Below are positions 1-8,864 of a stretch of DNA of 64,000 bases, one piece after another (within the stretch, counting starts at the first letter, position 1; every line of letters starts with the position of its first letter). Source of the stretch: Muribaculaceae bacterium (GTDB lineage: Bacteria; Bacillota; Clostridia; Lachnospirales; Lachnospiraceae); assembly GCA_023666425.1 (NCBI GenBank), contig JAMPCA010000006.1:1-64000 (forward strand). The letters are read 5' to 3'. The position numbers and the translations under genes were made by a program. The notes under the pieces were generated by a model, which had not been told where the DNA came from, made no database searches, and was given only the letters and a program-made list of their open reading frames with translations.

Positions 1-127
1 GCTGTGTACTTTAACAGCCGGCTGTCCCCCACATCCAGCATTTCATGGAGCGTCCACGGGCCGTCCCACGGCTTCGTCCCCCACAAGCGCCTCCCTGCAG
101 GGATGCATTGTAAGTAAAATAAATTCC
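1..127 (-). ncRNA. Possible structured transcript or leader running off the left edge
   Basis: Downstream of the minus-strand promoter at 134-161, the transcript would contain the motif GUGGGGGAC twice (plus-strand 24-32 and 76-84) and a shorter GUGGGAC at 63-69. Several copies are flanked by short complementary arms, for example CCGU/ACGG around the short copy and a GGAGCG/CGCUCC pairing joining about 47-52 to 88-94. A 28-codon reading frame also starts just after the promoter but lacks a ribosome binding site. I do not recognise the RNA family. It could equally be the 5' leader of a gene outside the window. Confidence 0.25.
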
Positions 128-133
128 ATGACT

Positions 134-161
134 ATTATACCACCCCTGCCGGAATTTGCAA
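134..161 (-). promoter_or_regulatory. Sigma-A-type promoter reading leftward
   Basis: On the minus strand TTGCAA (156-161) is followed after 16 bases by a consensus TATAAT (134-139). It overlaps the 3' end of the broken frame at 135-492 and would drive transcription out of the left edge through the G-rich repeated-hairpin sequence. Confidence 0.45.
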
Positions 162-492
162 CCGCCGGTGCTTCCGCCTCAGCAGATTAAACCGGTTTAT
201 CTCATCCATTACCAGAATCGTGGGTATTTCCGCCTTTACCAGACCATTCAGGGGAAGCTGGTTTCCAAATCCCATGCCAGTTGATAGATCTCCCCAGAGA
301 AGTGTTATATAATTAGCTGTTCCAATCTGATCCATTAAAGCTTTCCCACAATCCTTACTATTCAGTATATTTTCAGCCGCGTCATTTATAAAGACATAAT
401 TTGACGATTTTGCGCCAGTTATGTACTCTACAGTCTGATAGATGCCGCCATTTTTACCATTGGTTCCATTCTAATATCTTTTCTAAATTCAT
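135..492 (-). pseudogene. Frameshifted remnant of an unrecognised gene
   Basis: A minus-strand coding-like stretch (residues include YQTVEYITGAKSSNYVF and EIPTILVMDEINRFNLL) has no start codon in its own frame. A short frame beginning MMNLEKILEWNQW lies directly upstream, overlapping the stop region of the 495-896 gene, and is out of phase with it. This suggests one gene broken by a frameshift near 450-480. The tail merges into the promoter at 134-161, so the 3' end may also be lost. The family is not recognised. Its place directly behind the 495-896 gene suggests the two were once an operon. Confidence 0.3.
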
Positions 493-494
493 CA

Positions 495-896
495 TCACTC
501 AAACTCCTTTGAAAAATCTGGTTCCTCTATTTCCTCGATTTTAAACGGTTGTGTATGCCCTACGCTTAAAGCTTTTATTACTATTTCTAATAATTCCTTT
601 TTATATGGCTTGAGAGAAGCATCTGCTTGGAATTCAATAATATTTTTAACAACTCCCCAATTACAATCATCAGAACCTTCAATCCATCCATATGTTTCAA
701 CAAATGTCTTTTTACCCTTCCATATAAGAAGATAGCGTTCTAAATGTTCCAGTGAATTAAAGCCCACTTCTGTCCAATATATTTCATTTTCATAATCTAC
801 AACCCAGTGTGAATATTTACTTATTTTTAAACTCGGTGCATATTTTTTCACAAACTCCCATTTCTCCCGCGGTATCCTCTCATCAATAAATGCCAT
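495..896 (-). CDS. Hypothetical protein, 133 aa
   Basis: This is an acidic, soluble-looking protein rich in Trp and aromatic residues (WVVDYENEIYW, IEGSDDCNWGVV) with no signal peptide or membrane segment. The start at 896 is chosen because AAGGAGG lies about 8 bases upstream; an in-frame TTG further out at 941 has no comparable site. The family is not recognised. A coding remnant ends just upstream (913) and another follows downstream. Small acidic proteins beside decayed ORFs are often immunity proteins of lost polymorphic toxins, but that is inference from context only. Confidence 0.6.
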   Translation of the reverse strand: MAFIDERIPREKWEFVKKYAPSLKISKYSHWVVDYENEIYWTEVGFNSLEHLERYLLIWKGKKTFVETYGWIEGSDDCNWGVVKNIIEFQADASLKPYKKELLEIVIKALSVGHTQPFKIEEIEEPDFSKEFE

Positions 897-912
897 TTCA
901 TGTACCTCCTTG

Positions 913-1074
913 TTAATCAATTGCATTCCCATGTAAATCAAAAATTCTTACTTCTCCGTCCACTCTTACACAAACTGCATCTGTATCAGCCTCCTGACCT
1001 TTAATCGCATGGGTCAGTTTGTAATCTAAGATCACTCTGTTTCTATTCTTACCTGTGTTTTCATTTTTGCTTCA
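913..1074 (-). pseudogene. C-terminal remnant of a lost coding gene
   Basis: About 53 codons are open on the minus strand and end in TAA at 913-915, just before the ribosome binding site of the 495-896 gene. The peptide reads like genuine protein (NRVILDYKLTHAIKGQ, then VRVDGEVRIFDLHGN). An in-frame TGA stands immediately upstream and there is no start codon or ribosome binding site, so the 5' part is gone. It is not identified. Its position before a small acidic protein would fit the tail of a toxin gene, but this is speculative. Confidence 0.35.
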
Positions 1075-1086
1075 TTTCATCTTTCC

Positions 1087-1118
1087 AAAAAAGCCGCAAT
1101 GAACATACTCATTGCGGC
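1087..1118 (-). terminator. Rho-independent terminator
   Basis: On the minus strand a perfect 10-bp stem GCCGCAATGA/TCATTGCGGC with a 6-base loop is followed by TTTTTT. It lies downstream of the 1254-2216 gene and would end that transcript before the decayed region. Confidence 0.75.
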
Positions 1119-1253
1119 TGAACCATCATAAAATGTAACAAGTCTTACCCTCTTTCAAATTTCGTGTCTGCTCCGCCAAAATCTTATATTGCATATCCGC
1201 AGGATTCGTATATGCAAAGTTTGAAAGTTTACATAATCTTTAGGATAGTACCT

Positions 1254-2216
1254 TTAAAACGGCCAAACCTTCGCTTGTATATTGATTGGTACTCCTATCT
1301 CTTCATTCATCTCCGTCGAAAGGCAATACTCTCTCGGAATGGCGATATCCTTTTCTGTAAACAGGCGTATCTCTTTTTTCTCTGTGACCCCCAGCAGGCC
1401 CAGATACGGCTGCCCTAACGCAAAGACTTCTCCCCGATGATTGGGAATGCCTTTCCAGAACCACGCCTTGTTTTCCGGTTTTCCTCTTACAATGTCCCCA
1501 TAGAAGCCCTCAAATAATACCATCAATTCATATAAAACCTTTGTTAGAGAAGCTCTCCAGTTCTCATAGCAAAGCGCCTCCTCTAAAATGCATATGGAAA
1601 AACGGTTGCATTTCCATTGATTTATGTCGAATGCATCGCGATAAGCCTCGCTTATAAACACGCCCTGCACCGGCTTGCCTGCATACCATACCGGGTTCAC
1701 TTCCTCCTTCCAAAAATTCATAAATGCCTCCTTGCCTCCCACCTCATACTTATACTGCGGTGGCTCAAAAGCCCCATACCGACGCGGGAGGGCATTGGGC
1801 AAATATCTCTCAAACAGCGCAAGGAGCTCATTACCTTTATCATATATGGAGCTATCGGGATCCCCGTATACATTTAACCATGCGTCTCTTTTTTCCTTTT
1901 TAAACTCTATAGGTTGAATCGTCTTTCCCGCAGTTTTTTTCTTCTGCTCATCCAAAACAATTCCATCTCCCAATTGTGCAATCTCTTTTGCAAGCTTTGT
2001 TGCCTTCTTAATATATTTTTCATCGCCTGGATACGGTTCAATATGCAGCATGGTCATCCATTTGATTCCCTCAAAGGACAATTGCAGAAAAGCCGGAATA
2101 TCCTCCACTTCAACATGCACCGTTGCTGCGCAAAATATCAGCCCTCCATGAAACGGTATTTCCTTTTCACAAATATTGGGATTATTCCGTGTCCATATGG
2201 ATATATCATAACTCAT
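1254..2216 (-). CDS. Hypothetical protein, 320 aa
   Basis: This is a soluble protein beginning MSYDISIWTRNNPNI, with AAAGGAC ahead of the ATG. There is no signal peptide, membrane segment or obvious catalytic motif. Residues about 85-115 are lysine-rich and polar, and the C-terminal half is aromatic. The opening resembles small cytosolic proteins that accompany contact-dependent toxins, but no family can be assigned with confidence. It has its own terminator at 1087-1118, so it is probably transcribed independently of the decayed genes to its left. Confidence 0.6.
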   Translation of the reverse strand: MSYDISIWTRNNPNICEKEIPFHGGLIFCAATVHVEVEDIPAFLQLSFEGIKWMTMLHIEPYPGDEKYIKKATKLAKEIAQLGDGIVLDEQKKKTAGKTIQPIEFKKEKRDAWLNVYGDPDSSIYDKGNELLALFERYLPNALPRRYGAFEPPQYKYEVGGKEAFMNFWKEEVNPVWYAGKPVQGVFISEAYRDAFDINQWKCNRFSICILEEALCYENWRASLTKVLYELMVLFEGFYGDIVRGKPENKAWFWKGIPNHRGEVFALGQPYLGLLGVTEKKEIRLFTEKDIAIPREYCLSTEMNEEIGVPINIQAKVWPF

Positions 2217-2302
2217 TTTACATGTCCTTTCCTATTTATGTATAACATATTTAATTACGTCCTTAGATTTCCAATCAGCAGCTGCTCCCAATGAGGAAAA
2301 CG

Positions 2303-5300
2303 TCACTCCCTTACCACCGCATTGCCGCTGTAGCTGCCCCCGAATCGATCCAGCAGATAAACGGGTCCCTCATTATAATCGTTCCAGAACTCGCTGACCG
2401 TGCCCGCATTTTCAAATCTGCCTTCGCCCGTAAGTATGGCGTTTTTAAATGCCGCCGCACCATCGTTGCACAGCTCCCCGCCGGATGCCAGACAAAGTGT
2501 GGAGCCTGCAAACTCTGCCTGCCCATAATTCAAAAATCTGCCCTGCCATACATTCTCCATCGGGATCCAGCCGGTCAGAGTGAAATAGCCATTATTGGCA
2601 ATCTCACTCTCCCTATCCATCTGCAGATACGAGCATACGGCCATCAGACTTCCTCTCTCCCCGATATCGATCCGGCTTCCGGCAAGCTCCAGCGTAAGAA
2701 GCGAGCTCCACACGCCCCCCGCAATCGAGACGTCAGCATGTTCCAGCCTGCTGCTCATGCTGACAAGCCAGCCCCCCGAATCCACCGACACCGACGCTTC
2801 GGGCGCAAAGGCAAGCTCCTCTTCCATCACCATCACGCGCCCTTCGGTCTCTATGGCAAGCCCGCCACAGTCCGAAATCTGCCGGACGCAGACCGCCGCC
2901 GCATCCTGCACGGTGAGCGCCCCACCGGAAAGCGCCAGACTTCCGTAACAGATACAGGCGTTTTTCCCCTGCACCGTAATATCATTTCCCGCCGTCTCCA
3001 GCGTCTTTTCCGGCGCAATTGCCAGCTCCTTTGTGACCACAAGCTCCGATGTGAGCGCAATGTCATCTTCTGCCAGCACAAAACCGGCCGTATCATCTGC
3101 GAGCGCCGCCCGCAGCTCCCCTTCATTCGAAACGCGCCGTGCCCCTGCATTTTCATCGGCCGGGCAAAATGCGAGAATCGTACCGGAGTTTTCCGTGACC
3201 GCGTCCGCAAACTCCACTCTGCTGTGGGCAGAATAAAACATCACCCCCTCATTATTCAGCTGCGCGGTTTTCGACATCAGCAGCGACGCCGCTGTCCCCG
3301 CAGAGGGCGCATAATCCAGCGTGACAATTCCCCGGTTATGCAGCCTCGCGCTGTCCTCTTCCGCAATCACGCCGTACCCCCGCACTCTCGTGCGGTTCTC
3401 AAGGTATGAGTTTCCGAAGATTGCAATTCTGCCGTGGTTGATAACCTCCACGCCCCGGGAGAACGTCAGAAAAACATCGTCAGAACCCGTATATGCAGCA
3501 TCGTCCATTCGCAACTCTCCGAGATTTACAAACAGACGGTTCGCCATGTCCAGATAACTGCCGGTCTTCTCTATATGCTCCCCGGTGTGGGAAATCTCTC
3601 CCATATTATATAAATTCGCCTTATAAATCTGTGCCTGATTCGCCACGACCGAGCCGAAATTGATAATATTCCCGTCGCAGGCAATGTCACAGTAATCCCC
3701 TATAGAGCCGTAGTTGATCACATGGGAAATATTCTCCACGCCGTCGTCCGTCCAGTCCCCGGTCTGAAATGTCCCCGTGATGGTTCCGTAATTGATCAGG
3801 ACGTCTCCAGCAAAGCAGAGAGATCTGTCACGGCTGTCTGCCGCCGTGACCGTCACACCCTCGCGGATCAATACGTTTTTGTCAAAATACCGTGTCTGGC
3901 TGCTTAACGTGATGTCCTCCTCTATGACAATCGCCCTGACATAGGATTTCTCCTGCGCAGTTTTCAACTCTTTCTCCGTAGTGACGTGCGCAGCGTTCAC
4001 AAACAGTTCATTCTCACCGGCGGTCATGTACCACAGCCCGTCATAGCCCGTATCCGAAAAGCGGTGACCGGACAGCTCCGCCAGCCCGTCTTCTTTCACC
4101 AGGAAATTGTTCCCCTGCTCCAGCCATATGCCGGAACTTCCGCATAAAACGCCTCCGGCTTCCACCGACAGCAGGCCGGATCCTGAAATCTGCAAAAAAC
4201 CATTATTTTCCATTTCTCCCTCAAGCGTAATCATACCCCCGTCCTCCACGCGCAGATAAGCCGCAAGCTCGACGCTGGCATTCTTTCCAATCCGCAGCGG
4301 CTTCGTAAGCGTCAGGGTCTCTCCGGTGATCTCGATACAGCCCTCCCCGTCCCAGACAACAGCCTCCGCATCCCCCTCAACGGCCTCCCGGAGCGCATCG
4401 CCGTCCGCCTCCGCCAGATACAGCACACTGCCGGATACCTCCTCCGTCGCATCTGCCGGTGAAAAATCTGCCGCATTATTTCGAAAAGCCAGGAGCAGCA
4501 AAATCACAAGAACGGCTCCCGCGCCGCACAGTGCCGCGCGAAGGCTCCTTCCTGCACGCCTGCCGCCCGTGCCGGTGACCGGCGCAGGCGCTCCGGCATA
4601 GAGGGCGGCATAGAGATCATGCACGTTCTGGTAACGCATACGGGGGCGGACGCCCATGCCGTATAGCAATGCCTTCTCCTGGTTTTCTGTCAGATCAGCG
4701 CCGAGCTTTCCCGGCAGAACCAGCTCATCCTCATAGAGCCGGTCAAGCGCCTGCGCCGGAGCCTCCCCCGTCAGACAGTAGTACAGCGTCGCACAGAGCC
4801 CGTATACGTCCGTCCACGGCCCCTGCCCCCTGCGCTGGTACTGCTCAATCGGCGCAAAGCCGTGCTTGAGTGCGACCGTCATGGTCTCTGTACCTAAGAC
4901 AGACTCCCTTGCACAGCCAAAATCCAGAAGACGGATCTTCCCTTTTTCCAGCATCAGGTTGTCCGGGCTGATATCGCGGTGGATCAGCCCCTGCTCATGC
5001 ATGGCCTCAAGCGCAAAAAACAGCGGTTCCATCATATTGAAAAGCTCCCCCGCCGGAATCCGTCCGCCCCTTAAGCGCACCAGCTCCCTGAAGGTCGTGC
5101 CCTCCACATAATCCATCACGATGTACGCGGTGTTGTTTGTCTCAAAGAAATCCCGCACCCCCACAATCTCCGGCAGCTTATGCACCATCGCCATCGCCCG
5201 GGCCTCCTGCAGAAATTTTTCCCGCCCCTGCACAAAATCCTGCCCCTTTGCCCCGGCATGGGCATTCACCTCCGGGGAGATCTGCGCGTGTCTTACCGCC

Positions 5301-5545
5301 TGGTTTGACGGAAAATACTCCTTAATGGCAACTCTTACATCCAGGCGCAGATCGCGCCCAATGTAAGTGATGCCAAACCCGCCCTCCCCGAGCACGCGCC
5401 CGAGGAGATAACGCTCCTCCAGAACTGTGCCGGGGAGCAGATGATGCGGAGACGGCTGGCATTCCCCGGCGCCCATGCCGCAGACGCTGCAGCTTTTACC
5501 GTCCTCTATGGGAGACATACAATACGGACAAAATCGTTTACTCAT
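2303..5545 (-). CDS. Membrane Ser/Thr protein kinase with zinc ribbon and beta-helix exodomain
   Basis: The 1080-residue protein starts with a zinc ribbon (Cys6, Cys9, Cys19, Cys22). A Hanks-type kinase domain follows at about residues 45-310, with glycine loop GEGGFG, VAIKEY lysine, catalytic HRDISPDNLM and metal-binding DFG. One hydrophobic segment (GAGAVLVILLLLAF, about residues 340-355) should place the remaining 720 residues outside the cell. The exodomain is a run of short N/G-rich repeats (patterns such as VINYGSI and NNGYFTLTG) typical of a right-handed beta-helix, with no PASTA domains. It presumably senses an extracellular ligand and phosphorylates cytosolic proteins; no substrate is indicated. 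It sits alone between terminators, with no partner phosphatase nearby. Confidence 0.85.
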   Translation of the reverse strand: MSKRFCPYCMSPIEDGKSCSVCGMGAGECQPSPHHLLPGTVLEERYLLGRVLGEGGFGITYIGRDLRLDVRVAIKEYFPSNQAVRHAQISPEVNAHAGAKGQDFVQGREKFLQEARAMAMVHKLPEIVGVRDFFETNNTAYIVMDYVEGTTFRELVRLRGGRIPAGELFNMMEPLFFALEAMHEQGLIHRDISPDNLMLEKGKIRLLDFGCARESVLGTETMTVALKHGFAPIEQYQRRGQGPWTDVYGLCATLYYCLTGEAPAQALDRLYEDELVLPGKLGADLTENQEKALLYGMGVRPRMRYQNVHDLYAALYAGAPAPVTGTGGRRAGRSLRAALCGAGAVLVILLLLAFRNNAADFSPADATEEVSGSVLYLAEADGDALREAVEGDAEAVVWDGEGCIEITGETLTLTKPLRIGKNASVELAAYLRVEDGGMITLEGEMENNGFLQISGSGLLSVEAGGVLCGSSGIWLEQGNNFLVKEDGLAELSGHRFSDTGYDGLWYMTAGENELFVNAAHVTTEKELKTAQEKSYVRAIVIEEDITLSSQTRYFDKNVLIREGVTVTAADSRDRSLCFAGDVLINYGTITGTFQTGDWTDDGVENISHVINYGSIGDYCDIACDGNIINFGSVVANQAQIYKANLYNMGEISHTGEHIEKTGSYLDMANRLFVNLGELRMDDAAYTGSDDVFLTFSRGVEVINHGRIAIFGNSYLENRTRVRGYGVIAEEDSARLHNRGIVTLDYAPSAGTAASLLMSKTAQLNNEGVMFYSAHSRVEFADAVTENSGTILAFCPADENAGARRVSNEGELRAALADDTAGFVLAEDDIALTSELVVTKELAIAPEKTLETAGNDITVQGKNACICYGSLALSGGALTVQDAAAVCVRQISDCGGLAIETEGRVMVMEEELAFAPEASVSVDSGGWLVSMSSRLEHADVSIAGGVWSSLLTLELAGSRIDIGERGSLMAVCSYLQMDRESEIANNGYFTLTGWIPMENVWQGRFLNYGQAEFAGSTLCLASGGELCNDGAAAFKNAILTGEGRFENAGTVSEFWNDYNEGPVYLLDRFGGSYSGNAVVRE

Positions 5546-5583
5546 TCCTTCTTCCTGCTATGCTTTGTTTCATTTCATTTAAC

Positions 5584-5619
5584 AAAAACACTGCTACCTA
5601 CTCTCATAGATAACAGTGT
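5584..5619 (-). terminator. Rho-independent terminator after carB
   Basis: On the minus strand the arms ACACTGTTA and TAGCAGTGT pair around a 14-base loop and are followed by TTTTTGTT. The hairpin lies 30 bases past the carB stop codon and just upstream of the kinase gene start, so it separates the two transcripts. Confidence 0.7.
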
Positions 5620-5648
5620 CTTCTGCGGGTGCTTTCCTGCACCCGGAT

Positions 5649-8600
5649 TCACTGGCCTTCGCGCGCGCCCACCTGCGCGATATCCACCGGGGTGAGTCTG
5701 CCCCCTGCCATCTCCAGCGAGAGTGCCAGCGCATTGGCGGTATCCATGGCAGTGATACAGTATACACCGGTCTCAATGGCGTTGCGCCGGATCAAAAATC
5801 CGTCGCGATGCTTGTCGCCGTTGCCCTGCGTCGGGGTGTCAATTACTAAATCCAGCTTATGTCCCAGAATGAGATCCAGCACATTCGGAGACTCCTGCGA
5901 AAGCTTATTGACGCGGTTCGCCTTTACGCCGTGCTCATTCAAGTACTTCGCGGTGCTCCGCGTCGCATAAATGGTGTAGCCCAGCGCCGCAAAGCGCTTC
6001 GCTGCCTCCACTGCCTCCGGCTTGTCCGCATCCTTTACCGTCATAATCATCCGCTTATATTTGGGAAGCACGACCCCCGCCCCGAGGAAAGCCTTGTAGA
6101 GCGCCTCGTTGAAAGTCTTTGCAATGCCAAGGCACTCTCCGGTGGATTTCATCTCCGGCCCCAGGCTGATCTCCGCTCCCCTCAGCTTCTCGAAGGAGAA
6201 CACGGGCATCTTGATGGCAATGTAATCCGCCGCAGGCGCAAGCCCCGGCTCATAGCCCATGCCCCGTATCGTCCCGCCCATGATGATTTTTGCCGCGAGA
6301 TCCACGATGGGGATTCCCGTCACCTTACTGATATAGGGCACCGTCCGGGAAGAGCGCGGATTCACCTCGATCACATAGATTTCGTCGTCCATGTCGATAA
6401 ACTGAATGTTGATCATGCCCACCACATGGAGCGCCTTCGCCAGCCGCTTCGTGTACTCCACCAGCGTATCCTTCGCCTTCTCGCTGATGGAGTGGGCAGG
6501 ATACACGGAGATGCTGTCGCCGCTGTGTACCCCGGTGCGCTCGATATGCTCCATAATGCCCGGAATCAGAATGTCCGTGCCGTCGCAGATGGCGTCCACC
6601 TCGATTTCCTTTCCCATCAGATACTTGTCCACAAGAATCGGGTGATCCTGTGCAATCGTATTGATAATACCGATAAACTCGTCAATCTCCCCGTCGTTCC
6701 ACGCGATCTTCATGCCCTGGCCGCCCAGCACATAGGAAGGCCGCACCAGCACCGGATAGCCGATCCGGCTGGCCACTTCCTTCGCCTCCTCCGCGGTAAA
6801 TACCGTGCCGCCCGCAGCCCTTGGAATCTTTGTCTCCTCCAAAATGCGGTCAAAAAGCTCTCTGTCCTCGGCGGCATCCACGTCCTCCGCCTTTGTGCCA
6901 AGAATCGGCACACCCATCTTCATCAGAGCCTCTGTCAGCTTGATCGCGGTCTGTCCGCCGAACTGTACCACTGCTCCGTCAGGCTTTTCCACGTTCACAA
7001 TGGACTCCACGTCCTCCGCCGTCAGCGGCTCGAAGTAGAGCTTGTCCGCGATATCAAAATCTGTGGAAACCGTCTCCGGGTTGTTGTTCACAATGACCGT
7101 CTCCCAGCCCTCTCTCGCAAATGCCCATGTACAGTGCACGGAGCAAAAATCAAACTCGATGCCCTGCCCGATGCGAATCGGCCCGGAGCCCAGCACCAGC
7201 ACCTTTTTGGGCGGATGCGTCTCGGCCGCCTCGTTCTCGCTCCCAAAGACACTGTAATAGTAGGGCGTCTCGGCCGCAAACTCCGCCGCACAGGTATCCA
7301 CCATCTTGTAGGCCGCCACGATTCCGTTGTCGTAGCGCAGCCTTTTGATCTCACTCTCTTCTTTTCCGGTCAGCCGGGCGATCACGCTGTCGGGGAACTC
7401 GATGCGCTTGGCCTCCGCCAGAAGCTCCACCGTCAGTTCTTCCCCGCTGAGCCGCTTCTCCATCTCCACGAGAATCGCCACCTTGTCGATGAACCAGCAG
7501 TCGATTTTTGTAACCTCGTGTATTTTTTCGTAGCTGATTCCCCGGCGCAGAGCCTCGGCGATCACCCATATTCTTCTGTCGTCCACTACGCCGAGCTGCT
7601 CCAAAAGCTCCTCCCCGGTCAGTGTGGAAAAATCATAGGACAGCAGACAGTCTACATGCTGCTCCAGGGAGCGGATGGCCTTCATCAGCGCGCCCTCAAA
7701 ATTGTCGCAGATGCTCATCACCTCTCCGGTCGCCTTCATCTGTGTGCTTAGAGTGCGCTTCGCAGTCAGAAACTTGTCAAAGGGCAGGCGCGGAATCTTG
7801 ACCACACAGTAATCCAGCATCGGCTCAAAGCTGGCGTAGGTCTTTTTCGTGATGGCGTTCATAATCTCGTCCAGCGTATAGCCCAGCGCAATTTTCGCAG
7901 TCACCTTCGCGATGGGGTAGCCCGTCGCCTTTGAGGCCAGCGCGGAGGAGCGGGATACCCGCGGGTTCACCTCGATGACACAGTACTCGAAGGAATCCGG
8001 GTTCAGCGCATACTGTACGTTGCAGCCCCCGGTGATGGCAAGCTCATTGATAATATTCAGGGCGGAGCTCCTCAACATCTGGTACTCCTTGTCCCCCAGC
8101 GTCTGGGAGGGTGCCACCACAATCGAGTCTCCGGTATGTACGCCCACCGGGTCGATATTTTCCATATTGCAGACCGTGATGCAGTTGCCCGCGGCGTCCC
8201 GCATCACCTCGTACTCAATCTCTTTCCAGCCTGCGATGCAGCGCTCCACCAGCACCTCTCCCACACGGCTTAAGCGGAGCCCGTTCGTCAAAATGTCGAT
8301 CAGTTGCTGCTCATCGCGCGCGATGCCACCGCCGCTGCCACCCAGTGTAAAGGCCGGGCGCAGCACCACGGGATAGCCGATGGTATTCGTAAAGCGGATG
8401 CCCTCCTCCACGGAATGCACCACCTGCGAGGCGGCGCAGGGTTCCCCGATTTTTTCCATGGTATCTTTAAATGCCTGCCGGTCCTCCGCCTTAAAAATCG
8501 TCTCGGCGGTGGTGCCGATCAGCTTCACTCCCTGCTCCTCCAAAAAGCCGCATTCCGCCAGCTCCATGCCAAGATTCAGCCCTGCCTGCCCGCCGAGGGT

Positions 8601-8864
8601 CGGAAGCACACTGTCCGGCTTCTCCTTAAGGATGATCTCCTTTAACACAGGCAGCGTCAGAGGCTCGATATACACCTGATCCGCAATCTGCCTGTCCGTC
8701 ATAATCGTGGCGGGATTGGAGTTGACAAGACAGACCTCCACGCCCTCCTCCTTTAAGGAACGGCAGGCCTGCGTGCCCGCATAATCGAATTCGGCCGCCT
8801 GCCCGATGACGATTGGGCCGGAACCGATTACTAATACTTTTTTGATGTCATGGTTTCTTGGCAT
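5649..8864 (-). CDS. carB: Carbamoyl phosphate synthase, large subunit
   Basis: The 1071-residue protein has the normal family length and duplicated ATP-grasp architecture. The first carboxyphosphate half begins VLVIGSGPIVIGQAAEFDY (about residue 10), the second begins VLVLGSGPIRIGQGIEFDF (about residue 555), and the C-terminal MGS-like allosteric domain ends near DIAQVGAREGQ. It makes carbamoyl phosphate from bicarbonate, ATP and ammonia channelled from CarA, feeding pyrimidine and arginine synthesis. It begins on the last base of carA, so translation is probably coupled. No dedicated pyrimidine attenuator is visible; upstream genes recD2 and the GNAT abut carA. Confidence 0.97.
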   Translation of the reverse strand: MPRNHDIKKVLVIGSGPIVIGQAAEFDYAGTQACRSLKEEGVEVCLVNSNPATIMTDRQIADQVYIEPLTLPVLKEIILKEKPDSVLPTLGGQAGLNLGMELAECGFLEEQGVKLIGTTAETIFKAEDRQAFKDTMEKIGEPCAASQVVHSVEEGIRFTNTIGYPVVLRPAFTLGGSGGGIARDEQQLIDILTNGLRLSRVGEVLVERCIAGWKEIEYEVMRDAAGNCITVCNMENIDPVGVHTGDSIVVAPSQTLGDKEYQMLRSSALNIINELAITGGCNVQYALNPDSFEYCVIEVNPRVSRSSALASKATGYPIAKVTAKIALGYTLDEIMNAITKKTYASFEPMLDYCVVKIPRLPFDKFLTAKRTLSTQMKATGEVMSICDNFEGALMKAIRSLEQHVDCLLSYDFSTLTGEELLEQLGVVDDRRIWVIAEALRRGISYEKIHEVTKIDCWFIDKVAILVEMEKRLSGEELTVELLAEAKRIEFPDSVIARLTGKEESEIKRLRYDNGIVAAYKMVDTCAAEFAAETPYYYSVFGSENEAAETHPPKKVLVLGSGPIRIGQGIEFDFCSVHCTWAFAREGWETVIVNNNPETVSTDFDIADKLYFEPLTAEDVESIVNVEKPDGAVVQFGGQTAIKLTEALMKMGVPILGTKAEDVDAAEDRELFDRILEETKIPRAAGGTVFTAEEAKEVASRIGYPVLVRPSYVLGGQGMKIAWNDGEIDEFIGIINTIAQDHPILVDKYLMGKEIEVDAICDGTDILIPGIMEHIERTGVHSGDSISVYPAHSISEKAKDTLVEYTKRLAKALHVVGMINIQFIDMDDEIYVIEVNPRSSRTVPYISKVTGIPIVDLAAKIIMGGTIRGMGYEPGLAPAADYIAIKMPVFSFEKLRGAEISLGPEMKSTGECLGIAKTFNEALYKAFLGAGVVLPKYKRMIMTVKDADKPEAVEAAKRFAALGYTIYATRSTAKYLNEHGVKANRVNKLSQESPNVLDLILGHKLDLVIDTPTQGNGDKHRDGFLIRRNAIETGVYCITAMDTANALALSLEMAGGRLTPVDIAQVGAREGQ

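Noticed and set aside
2291-3409. Long plus-strand open frame opposite the kinase exodomain
   Set aside because: Composition is Arg/His/Pro-rich shadow sequence with no motif; the opposite strand encodes a coherent kinase.
5859-7751. A 630-codon plus-strand open frame opposite carB
   Set aside because: It is the antisense shadow of a high-GC-third-position gene; its peptide is rich in His, Arg and Leu with no recognisable domain and no ribosome binding site, while carB is certain.
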